From Phoronis ovalis (taxonomy: Eukaryota > Phoronida > Phoronidae): a stretch of DNA of 17,752 bases. The DNA lies in assembly GCA_028565635.1 (NCBI GenBank), contig JAOXYB010076055.1:1-17752 (forward strand). Direction: 5' to 3'. This document shows, piece by piece, positions 9,525-17,752 of this stretch. The notes beneath the pieces were generated by a model. It made no database searches. It had not been told where the DNA came from and was given only the letters and a program-made list of their open reading frames with translations. How positions within the stretch are numbered: the stretch's first letter is position 1; each line of letters begins with the position of its first letter. The position numbers and the translations under genes were made by a program.

Positions 9525-10767
9525 GATGTGGCCTAATATTTGTATGTTCTACTTGGTGAAATTCCATTTTGCTGCCTAACTTATAGCAAAGTTATCAAAT
9601 ATTAATAGGCAACTCTTTTATATCATTAAACTTTTTTGTATATAAACAAACATCAGTTTTTTAGTTCCAGAAATAATATTTATTGCGGTAGAACATAAAA
9701 ATTTGGTAAATTGGAATATTGTATAAACAGGGGAACAATACCATTTGTTTAGTAACCATGACTTATATTTTTGATGAAACATTGAACACCATGTTTGCAT
9801 GCGCACCAGTTGTATTTGAAGAAGTGCTTGTGTTTTGATAAAGCTCTTTAAACCTTGGCTTGTAATGAAGGAATTCTAGGGTTGTTTTTGGAGAATAAAT
9901 GTAAGGCTATCATCAGAGGCTATTCTTCTTTCTGGATGGAAATTGATTTAACAGCTGCGCACCTATTATGTAAAACAATATTTAAATTTTGAGCTTCGAT
10001 CTCTTCAAGGGAGGGATTATATTTGAAGTAAATAGAGGAAGTTTAAAGTTGAGGCTGTATTAAAAAGAGAACTTGTATTTCAATAAAATTAATGTTAAAA
10101 TTATTATAAGGACTTCTATTCCATTGAAACCTTCTATTTTGATTTTTATCAAGCATGGTAGTATGTTATTTAAAAATGTATTATATATGTATTTAATGCT
10201 TAGTAGTATGTACTAAAAGGGGGTCCGGGAAGAAAATTATGAAATTTAGACCCCAAATTATAGCTTCCGGTCCATTTTTGAGACCTGATTTGAAAGTGAA
10301 AGTGATATAACTAAAATTGTGGTTCAGAAAATAAAAAACACCAATATATGTAAAAAGGCCTCGATGTCAAGTAATTAAACTTGCTAAAACACGACTATTA
10401 ACTCATAAACGTTTATATTTATTTATTAAAATAGGATACAGACATTCCAATTGATAATTAATATTAATATTTGAAAACTAATTTGTTCTACTTTAATTTA
10501 CTCGTATGAATAATAACTGTTCAAGAAAATTCAGTTTATGGAGAAGGCCAAAATAAAAACGCACCCTCTTTGGCATGCCCCCAAAAATAAAAATTGTCGC
10601 TATTTACCTGGCCGTAGTTGCCCAAAAATGAATTCTGACCTGTCTCTAAGTAACATTATTATGTAGAATGTATGAAGCTAACATATACTGCACAGCTGTG
10701 TAATAAAGTTGATTGTATATGTCGAGATATAATGGGTTGAGTACTGGCATTAACTTTATAAGCCACG
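9525..10767. other. Non-coding AT-rich spacer
   Basis: No exon or RNA gene was seen. A segment near 10545-10590 (aaaataaaaacgcaccc, then gcccccaaaaataaa) resembles the inverse complement of 12361-12413. It may be a dispersed repeat family present in opposite orientations. Confidence 0.4.
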
Positions 10768-10832
10768 GGTCTTAGGCCCGGCGAGGACCACAGGGTCTGA
10801 GGACCACAGGGTCTGAGGCCCGGCGAGTACCA
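10768..10832 (+). repeat. GC-rich minisatellite-like patch
   Basis: Built from gtct(g/t)aggcccggcgag(g/t)accaca and the shorter gtctgaggaccacagg, repeated in the order long-short-long. It is strikingly GC-rich for this AT-rich setting. Open frames crossing it are by-products of the repeat. Confidence 0.6.
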
Positions 10833-10973
10833 CAAAAGCTGAACTGTAAATGGTGGTATGTGGAACAATTTTTGGCTTTTCCTTGCACGAAAAATTGCAG
10901 TGCACAAAAAATCACACCCCTCCTTTTGCTTTGCACAAGAGTTCACATATATTCCTGTCTTGCAAGAGTTTAT

Positions 10974-11001
10974 TATCTACAGTCCGCTAAGCAAAAAGCA
11001 A
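10974..11001 (+). repeat. Left arm of a 28-bp inverted repeat (partner at 13695-13722)
   Basis: The core agtccgctaagcaaaaagca is matched by its reverse complement at 13695-13722 with one mismatch in 28. Weaker matching continues outward (gagttta / taaactc). The arms are about 2.7 kb apart and face each other, as the termini of a DNA transposon would. No transposase frame is visible between them and no target-site duplication is evident. Confidence 0.55.
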
Positions 11002-11289
11002 TCTCCTGTGCGATATAGCGATATCTTGCATTGGTTATCAAGTCAGTACAAGGTCTTGCCCTCAAAGTCACGTGGTGATAATGTAAATGAGCAGTATGTA
11101 AATACTACCAAGGAAGAAAAGCAACTGAAAGACTATTATATAATGGTGTATATATAACATATAAAAACTGTAATATAGTGAATATGCAATTTCAATGTAC
11201 TAGCTATTTGCTTATCCTGCTTACAGAAATATGAGTATGAAGCAAAACATTATGACATATCATTGTCTCCATTATATCTCTCACCATGT

Positions 11290-11772
11290 TCACTTCAAAT
11301 GATATATTTTCGTGAATCGGACAGCCTCGTCGGACAGAAACACAGGTTATCAATGAAACCGTGTTGCCCGTTCACATGTGTTAGCATACTGATCATATAG
11401 AAGCACTGATGAAGCAGTGTTAGTTGATAGACTATAACACGTCATAGTGATAAGGATAACCTCAACGATAACCCCAAAAACACGTCACAAATGTTGCTAT
11501 TATCGTGCTACTCCTTGCTGGGCGTTTTGTTGGCTGACAGGTCGATGTGCAAAATCTGGGGCAAAATCTCATTGAAAATGAGAAAGTAATGCAGCCGAGT
11601 TACGACAACCATGACGTATTCTTCACTTGCACGCGATAAACAATTTGTTTCTGTGTTTTGAAGGAAAACTGGGGAGAATTTGTTGATTTCCTGGCACGGA
11701 GTTAATTTATAGGCGGACTAGTAAGAAAAGTACTCGTTTTGCTTTCTGCGGCATAAAATTGGCTGAGCTAAA
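11290..11772 (+). promoter_or_regulatory. Candidate CpG-denser promoter and non-coding first exon
   Basis: CG dinucleotides are much more frequent here than in the flanking AT-rich DNA, and two acgtca-type (CRE-like) cores occur (near 11440 and 11482). The stretch ends in a consensus donor, gtaagtat, at 11773. One reading is that this is the promoter and first 5'-UTR exon of the NTase-TPR gene, splicing to an acceptor (ttttcag at 15198-15204) 36 nt before its ATG. There is no direct evidence for transcription. Confidence 0.3.
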
Positions 11773-12983
11773 GTAAGTATTTCATGATTCTGCAAATTTT
11801 AATGTTTCAATATATATTTTCAGTCCGAATGAGTTATTTTTAACAGACAGTCAGTTACCAAGAATGTTTTCCTGTAATTTTTGTAAAAATTGACAATAAT
11901 TTTCCGCTAGTATCAGTTTCGAAATTGGCTCTTATTTGTGTTACCCCCGGTTTCGATAATTCGGTCTACTGTCTTTTTCACAAAGTATAAAGAGAATCGG
12001 TTGGTGTTCTATAATTTTAATTAAGAAAATGGAGTAAAACTAAAAAGATGCTTATTTATTTATGAAAAGCTATCTTGTATTAATGAAATTATTTTCTTGA
12101 AAAAGTGTTAAGAAATCTTGGCAGAGGATTAACGACTTCTTGATATAAGAACTACTACTGATCATATATTAAGGTGAACTTGGTCGGATATATATGTCAC
12201 ATTTTGAGTTGTAATAGGACAATGAGTTATTATTAAAGCTCGATCAGCAGTCTTCTATCTCATAATCCTTGTGTTATGGCCTACGTACACCACCATAGCA
12301 CGAGGCTTTGTTGACACAACATAAATTATATAGTACCGGCATATTAATACGCGTATTTTTTTCTTTTTTGGGGAGGGCCGTACGTGGCGTTTTAATTTTG
12401 GGTGTTTTTTTTAGTAGATTTAGTAAGTTCCCCAACAGGTGGTTCCGCTCAATTCACATAGTATGTTTATAGTAGTAGCTAGAAAAAAAGATTAATAGCT
12501 GTCAGAGTATGTCCAAGGACTTTTGATATAAACAAAAGCATATGATTAACATTCCTCTAAAATATCTTTTTGGATAACAGGTTGATAGGTCTAGGTGAGA
12601 CATGGGGACATGACAGGGTGTAGGTAATAAGTTATCTTCATAAGTTTATGCAAACAAAGAGTTGCTCTAACAGATGCCCGGGGGTCACATGGATCAAATA
12701 ATGGGTCCACATATACGAACGAAAAATCATGTGAAAAAGGGATATTTTTTTCGCTGAGGCACGTAAAGTACTTTCCACGTTAAGGGTATATTTTTAGATA
12801 ATATTGGCAAATAGGGTGTTGTTTCGAGAATGTAGGTCTGCCAGAGGGGACGTTTTTCATCATCTGATACCGTCGTACCTAGATACGTATTTAAAGTATT
12901 AAATAAGGGTAGGCCTACACTTTCCCCACTAGATGCATAACATTAGTGCGGCTTAACTATAGTGCATCAGCATATTTACTAAC
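11773..12983. other. Non-coding region, possibly intronic
   Basis: No coding exon was recognised. It contains fragments such as gggtcacatggatc and gggtccacat near 12680-12705 that recur in altered form near 13255 and 14165, suggesting remnants of one repeat family. Confidence 0.35.
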
Positions 12984-13041
12984 AAAGGGTCACTTTTTAA
13001 AGCGGCATGACTTTCAAAGGGGTGATTTTTTAGCAGGCTAT
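12984..13041 (+). repeat. Direct repeat, left copy (partner 14095-14153)
   Basis: Both copies begin aaa(g/a)ggtcac.tttt, pass through ttcaaa.gg and end in the identical 16-mer ttttttagcaggctat. The spacing is about 1.1 kb, and the segment between the copies contains a long inverted repeat. Confidence 0.65.
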
Positions 13042-13478
13042 ATACTGTATGCCATACATAAAACAAAGTACCGGATAAGATAAATGTCAAAAATTCTGAT
13101 CGTCAATCAATCCATCTTGGAAACAAACATGGCCGACAGTTGACCATATTGGGAATAATCTGGATAAAAATTACACCTAACCTGAACGTTTACCTGTAAT
13201 TATTCCGTATCAAATATGCGTTTAGGGGCCGTTTTTAAAACCCATGTTCGCACATATGGATCAACCCTTTACACAAGTGATCCCGGAAACAAATGTGTTT
13301 CAGCAAAATTGATTTAATTTAGATCAACGTTGATTACATCCACGGGTGCCAATATTTGGCTTGCTATGGCAGGTGGATATCATTGTAAATATACTTAGAC
13401 GTTATTATAAAGTGATCTCAAACCCAGAGGGCTCTTAGCAGATTTCGACTGGCAAATGGTATTCTCAGTATTGAAACC

Positions 13479-13543
13479 AGTCTGAATAAATCCATCCGTT
13501 AGTGTTCAGTACTCTCTCAACTAACGTCTGGGCTTAACCATAG
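13479..13543 (+). repeat. Left arm of a 65-bp inverted repeat (partner 13896-13960)
   Basis: Arms 13479-13543 and 13896-13960 are reverse complements with 4 mismatches in 65 bases by direct comparison. The first 29 bases of the right arm (from ctatggttaagcccagacg) are perfect, as are its last bases (ggatttattcagact). The spacer is 352 nt. Such a structure could fold as a hairpin in RNA or be the remains of a palindromic element. Confidence 0.85.
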
Positions 13544-13694
13544 ATATTTTTGTTTTATTCCTTCAATTTAACAAGAGCGAAATCATTACGTTATTAATCT
13601 TTTACCAAGTGCGATAAGCCTTTCTCTCTGCGTGAGCCATCGTCGCCTATTGTATTCGATTATGACTCATTCTGAATAGGTATCGCCGGGGAGT

Positions 13695-13722
13695 TTGCTT
13701 TTTGCTTAGCGGACTATAGATA
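13695..13722 (+). repeat. Right arm of the 28-bp inverted repeat (partner 10974-11001)
   Basis: Carries ttgctttttgcttagcgg followed by act, the reverse complement of the left arm with one mismatch. It sits inside the spacer of the 65-bp inverted repeat, so the two structures are nested in a way that suggests successive insertions. Confidence 0.55.
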
Positions 13723-13895
13723 AACTCTGGCAGCACAGCATGTCTGTGATCGATTCCCTATATACCCGCTTAGTCCACTGTTATATCTATTACTGTATGC
13801 TGCAATTTGATTGGTGGAAAGACTTTTGTGACACTTTATATATAAATAAAGGGATTATCGTTCTTCTGGTATTCCAGATAATAAACAAAAAATTA

Positions 13896-13960
13896 CTATG
13901 GTTAAGCCCAGACGTTAGTTGAGAAGGTACGGAACACCAACGGATGGATTTATTCAGACT
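13896..13960 (+). repeat. Right arm of the 65-bp inverted repeat
   Basis: Partner of 13479-13543. Short open frames on both strands around here (about 13740-14044) overlap this repeat and show no protein-like character. Confidence 0.85.
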
Positions 13961-14094
13961 GTATTGAAACAAGAAGTTGGTACAAACCTTACAAGTTAAA
14001 AACAGATTGTATACAACCTGAAGAGTCTCCAAGATGAATTTCATTTTATTTTTGATGTTAACGTTTACTTATCTTATGATTGCTGAGGTCTGCT

Positions 14095-14153
14095 AAAAGG
14101 TCACGTTTTAGACCTGCAAGTCTTCAAAAGGAGCGGCTTTTTTAGCAGGCTAT
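14095..14153 (+). repeat. Direct repeat, right copy (partner 12984-13041)
   Basis: Shares the terminal ttttttagcaggctat exactly and the rest approximately. It is followed by gggtcccacccttat and gacccgggg, which echo words seen near 12680 and 13270. Confidence 0.65.
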
Positions 14154-15197
14154 GAACGCGTTAAGGGTCCCACCCTTATACAATTAGTGACCCGGGGAAT
14201 GTAGTTGGTCTTAATTTGGGTGGGAGTACGTATTAAATTTTTTCACACAATGAAAATATTTTCTGTTATGATTGTATTTTCAGACTCGTGTGTGAAATGT
14301 ATGAATTTAATTATCGATTTATTACAATTTATAAAAATCATAAGATATATATATTTTATCGGAAAATCGAGCTAACTATTTTTTTTTTCAGAAGTAAACG
14401 ATACTGCCATTATTTGTTATGAGCAAATTGTAAATACTGTAAATAATGTTTGATTTATTAATTAAAGTTTAAAAAAGAGAGTTTTTGTATTTGCTAAAAA
14501 CTAAATTGATAATATAACCAAAATCTCTGGTGCGGTTTAAACCGGTAAATAACAAATTATGGGAGTATTGCTGAAATGTACTTGCTAAAAACACATGAAT
14601 TTAGATCTATCGGGTTTTCTCCTAGGATGTACGTAATGATTTTTATAGCGTGTCATTTAAAACTCTAAGTAAATATAAGTTGCATACGTTTCATACACCA
14701 GTTTCAAAATACCAAAATGACATATTCGGAATGCTAAAGTTTCAGAAAACATCTATTTTATGTGAAAAAATGTTAAATAATGCGGATTTTGCACACTTTT
14801 CTATTTAAACAGTGGCGAGACTCTGGCTTAGCCTTAACCCAAACTTATTAGAAAAAAGATTTTAAAAAAAATAACCTTAATTACTTATACTTAAAATTGT
14901 GACCCTTACGTGCAGCTCTCCCCAGATGGCAATATTTACTGATTACCACGACCCCTGTCTGAGGCTTATCAATTGAAAATGTTTAAATAATTATTTGCAT
15001 AGTACATATTTAGTGTCTATATATATAATAGTCCACCAAATATGACAGCTAACGTTTGTTAGTTACCATTTGTTGGGCGAGTTCATTTTTCGTCTTTCCC
15101 AAATCAAAATGTTCTGTGTAAGTGTAATATATTATTAGTTTAAATTTGTGGATGCTTACATAACTTAGTAATATAAATAGATTCTAATGTTTCATAG
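14154..15197. other. AT-rich non-coding region before the NTase-TPR gene
   Basis: No exon, tRNA or convincing repeat was recognised. If the gene at 15240 has an upstream 5'-UTR exon, this is its intron. The right end holds a possible acceptor at 15203-15204. Confidence 0.35.
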
Positions 15198-15239
15198 TTT
15201 TCAGCTAGGGAAGTATCAAATTTATAGCAGAATTTCACC

Positions 15240-17752
15240 ATGAGTAACAATTTTGAGGGATTACAATCAGCGAAAAGAGAAAATGAAGACAATGTCTGTT
15301 GGTGGCAAGAATATGAAAAGCATAAACAAAATAACAGCAATCAGTCCATGGGAGAAGCTGGTACCACCATGAAACAATCACCAGCTGTTGACAATACCGA
15401 TACAACCTATAGGGACATTGAAAAAGCTGGTAAATTTTTCTTCAAATCTATATAGCAATATTAATATTCAGTATCATATTCGACTACTGCACAGCAGCCG
15501 CCTCGCATTTCACCCAATGCTTATTATTATTTCGCTGGTCTTAAAATTGCTGAGAAGCTTTATACTTTTATTATACACTGTCATTCCCTGTACAGTGAAA
15601 TGAATTGTTGTTCTTTATGGATATACTTTGTTTACCCGCATCCAAAGTGTTTGAAAAGACTTTCCGTGTTTCAAGTAAGCTATTTTTGACATATTTCCCT
15701 GTTGCTGCAGAATCAGAACTTGCTGCAAAGTTACGACAAGTTAACCATACTGATTTAGAAACTGAAGCGGACATTTTGAAAAAAATGGGACAAATATACC
15801 ACCGACGAGGACAAACATGTGACAATGTTAAAGATGGGTCAGCCAACTTTATAAAGGCGTCAGCACTCTTTAATTCAGCTAATATTCGAACAAGTAATGA
15901 AGACAGGAAAAAAGAGATAAATATAGATATGAAGCAAAACGAACAGGATTTTTCAAACCTCATTGGTTGTAAAAAAGATACATTACCTCTTACTTTTTCT
16001 GATAAATTTAAAAGAGATATTTACAATTTGCGTAATGTAATTTCCAACAGAACAGAAAATGTTTGGCAAGATGCAAAGCAGAACTATGATAAAGATATGG
16101 AAGATGAAGTCCGGATTCCTCAAGAAAAGAAAATAATTCATAATACTAGAAAATTGTGTCATGAGGTAGCTGAAGGCATGAAAGAATTCATAAGAAACAT
16201 TTTGAAAGAATGTACTGCTTTACTCGGTCCAGCACCACAAAAATATGCTATAGTTGGCCTAGGCTCTCTTGCACGAGAAGAAATGACACCTTACTCTGAT
16301 TTTGAATTTATTATTCTTATTGAAAGTGAAAAGGATGCTGATAAACAATATTTTCGAAATCTAACTAATTCATTTAACATTTTTGTGCTGAATCTAGGTG
16401 AAACACTTTTGCCTGCAGTTGGAATAAAAAGTTTAAATGACTTTGATTCTAAAAATGGGAATTGGTTTTTTGACTATGAATCCATTAATGGATTTTGTCT
16501 AGATGGAGCCATGCCATGGGCTTGCAAAACTCCCTTAGGAAGACCAGACAGAATTAGTAAAGCAGGAAATGAACTGATACAGTCACCAGTTAGTATGGTG
16601 AAGTATTTTACAAAAGATGTTTCATTAAAAGAGGGATACCACCTGGCAGAAATATTAAGAACTGTTACATTTATAGATGGGAGTGAGGAGGTTTTAGATT
16701 GTTTTGTTCAGTTAAGCAAGGAGGCTGGTAATGAAACAGTTATTCAACAGCATGGTGTGGACATGCTGAAATGTGACATTCAAAAATATGAAAATGAACT
16801 CACAATGCACAAAGAAGAAGGAGCGAGTGTTCTTCAAAATGTGAAGAATGACATATACAGACTTCCGACTATAGTAACAAATGACCTTAAACTAATCTTT
16901 AACTTAGATAAAAACACATCATGGGATTTGCTTCAAGAAATGATGTCCAAATCCATGCTCACAGAGGACGGATGCCATAATCTACAGATGGCTGTGACTG
17001 TTGCTGTGCTGTTACGTTTAATGACATACATAAAGAATGAAGGTCAAAAAGAAAATATCAGCTTCTTACAGTTTGCTTTAAACCCACATGAGTCTCAAGA
17101 AGAGAGAAGAATTCACTATGTGGAGTTTCCTGACCTCATTTTTCGTTATTACTTTACAGTAGTAGCTATGTTAAAGTGTTTAAATGAGGAACAAGGTAAA
17201 AATGAAACCTCTCTTCATCATATTAGTAAAATATTAAGACATGATATTCTCTATGAGAAAAATGAAGAAGTACATGGAGGTATTTATTGGAAGCTGCATC
17301 AATACAAAAGAGCATTAAAATATTTTAAGGAAGCGTTAGCCTTCAGACGAACTATAGATGATGAAGAAAATAGGCTTCGATGTGCGTCTTTATTAACAAA
17401 AATAGGCTTAGTTTGTTATTACCTAGGTGAGTATCATTATGCATTGAATAACAGCCTAGAGGCATTAACAATGAAGAGACAGATTCACGGTGAAGGTGCT
17501 CACCCTTCAGTATCCACCTCATTGAGTAGCATAGCTGTAGTGTATAAAGCAAAAGGTGATTATGACCGTGCACTGACATATAACCAGCAGTCATTAGAGA
17601 TGAACAGACATATTCACGGTGAAGGTGCTCACCTTTCAGTAGCCACCTCATTGAGTAGCATAGCTGTAGTGTATCAAGCAAAAGGTGATTATGACCGTGC
17701 ACTGACATATAACCAGCAGTCATTAGAGATGAACAGACATATTCACGGTGAA
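15240..17752 (+). CDS. GlnD/DUF294-type nucleotidyltransferase with C-terminal TPRs (3' truncated)
   Basis: This is a predicted cytosolic protein with a nucleotidyltransferase-fold domain and protein-binding TPRs. Exon 1 is 15240-15429 and exon 2 runs from 15711 to the window edge. The 281-nt GT-AG intron interrupts a Glu codon, and 744 residues are visible without a stop. The start is set by accATGa and an in-frame TAG at 15225-15227. Residues 1-64 are polar and probably disordered. A helical, TPR-like stretch follows at about 80-130. The nucleotidyltransferase signature GLGSLAREEMTPYSDFE is at 246-262, with D260 and E262 as likely metal ligands, followed by DGAMPWACKTPLGR and the helical EILRTVTFIDGSEEV typical of GlnD/DUF294 proteins. 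TPRs run from about 587: KLHQYKRALKYFKEAL, then YYLGEYHYALNNSLEAL, then two 43-residue units with GDYDRAL and a third starting at the edge. The substrate is unknown. Related NTase-TPR proteins in invertebrates have no settled function as far as I know. Confidence 0.85.
17489..17752 (+). repeat. 129-bp tandem units encoding TPRs
   Basis: Units 17489-17617 and 17618-17746 differ at only 3 of 129 positions by direct comparison (c/t in Pro/Leu, t/g in Ser/Ala, a/c in Lys/Gln). A third unit begins at 17747. Each encodes 43 residues from GEGAH to NRHIH. The differences are all amino-acid changing while the synonymous positions are identical, pointing to recent duplication or gene conversion. Confidence 0.95.

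Noticed and set aside
10659-11157. Overlapping frames on both strands
   Set aside because: They are created by the GC-rich minisatellite and the inverted-repeat arm. The protein sequence has no domain character.
13740-14044. Overlapping plus and minus frames
   Set aside because: They lie across the inverted-repeat arm and spacer and show no motifs. Chance openness is likely at this length.
15571-15963. Minus-strand frame of 130 codons
   Set aside because: It overlaps the intron end and the start of exon 2 of the NTase-TPR gene in antisense, with no domain and no splice logic.
17352-17723. Long minus-strand frame with an internal repeat, opposite the TPR units
   Set aside because: It is the antisense of the 129-bp TPR-coding repeats. 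Its periodicity comes from the sense gene, which has a clear domain match.
1-17752. CRISPR arrays, tRNAs, rRNAs, bacterial operons, viral genes
   Set aside because: No spacer-repeat arrays, cloverleaf-like sequences, rRNA-like blocks or viral protein frames were seen. The repeats found are tandem or inverted repeats typical of animal non-coding DNA.

Overview
The window is from the nuclear genome of an animal, most likely an AT-rich invertebrate; I cannot name the phylum. The genes have GT-AG introns of about 280-660 nt, AATAAA-type poly(A) signals and animal domain architectures: a secreted/transmembrane LRR-Ig receptor, a myosin tail with an IQ motif, and a nucleotidyltransferase joined to kinesin-light-chain-like TPRs. 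Nothing bacterial (operons, Shine-Dalgarno sites, CRISPR) is visible.

Layout. 1-840 is non-coding and starts inside a 61-bp tandem repeat. 983-3302 (minus strand) is an LRR-Ig single-pass membrane protein. It has a one-codon first exon (ATG directly at a splice donor), a 422-nt intron and one long second exon broken by a single frameshift near 2327. 3303-5057 is non-coding, with an old tandem duplication and short tandem repeats. 5058-8564 (plus strand) holds the last seven exons of an unconventional myosin: end of the converter, one IQ motif, a polar linker with a PxxPxR motif and a C-terminal SH3-like domain. Its motor-domain exons are not between the LRR gene and 5058, so they lie left of the window or are missing. 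If they lie further left, the LRR-Ig gene sits antisense inside a myosin intron. 8610-15200 has no gene I can support. It holds a CpG-denser stretch ending in a strong splice donor (11290-11772, a candidate promoter and first exon) and several families of direct and inverted repeats that look like eroded non-autonomous mobile elements. 15240 to the right edge (plus strand) is a two-exon gene, truncated by the window. It encodes a GlnD/DUF294-type nucleotidyltransferase domain followed by TPRs, the last of which are encoded by nearly identical 129-bp units.

The three genes do not form an evident pathway. The LRR-Ig protein would act at the cell surface, the myosin on actin, and the NTase-TPR protein in the cytosol. 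The most unusual items are the NTase-TPR gene with recently homogenised repeat units, the short myosin tail with an SH3-like end, and the start-codon exon and frameshift of the LRR-Ig gene. All splice joins and domain calls were read by eye; no database search was possible.
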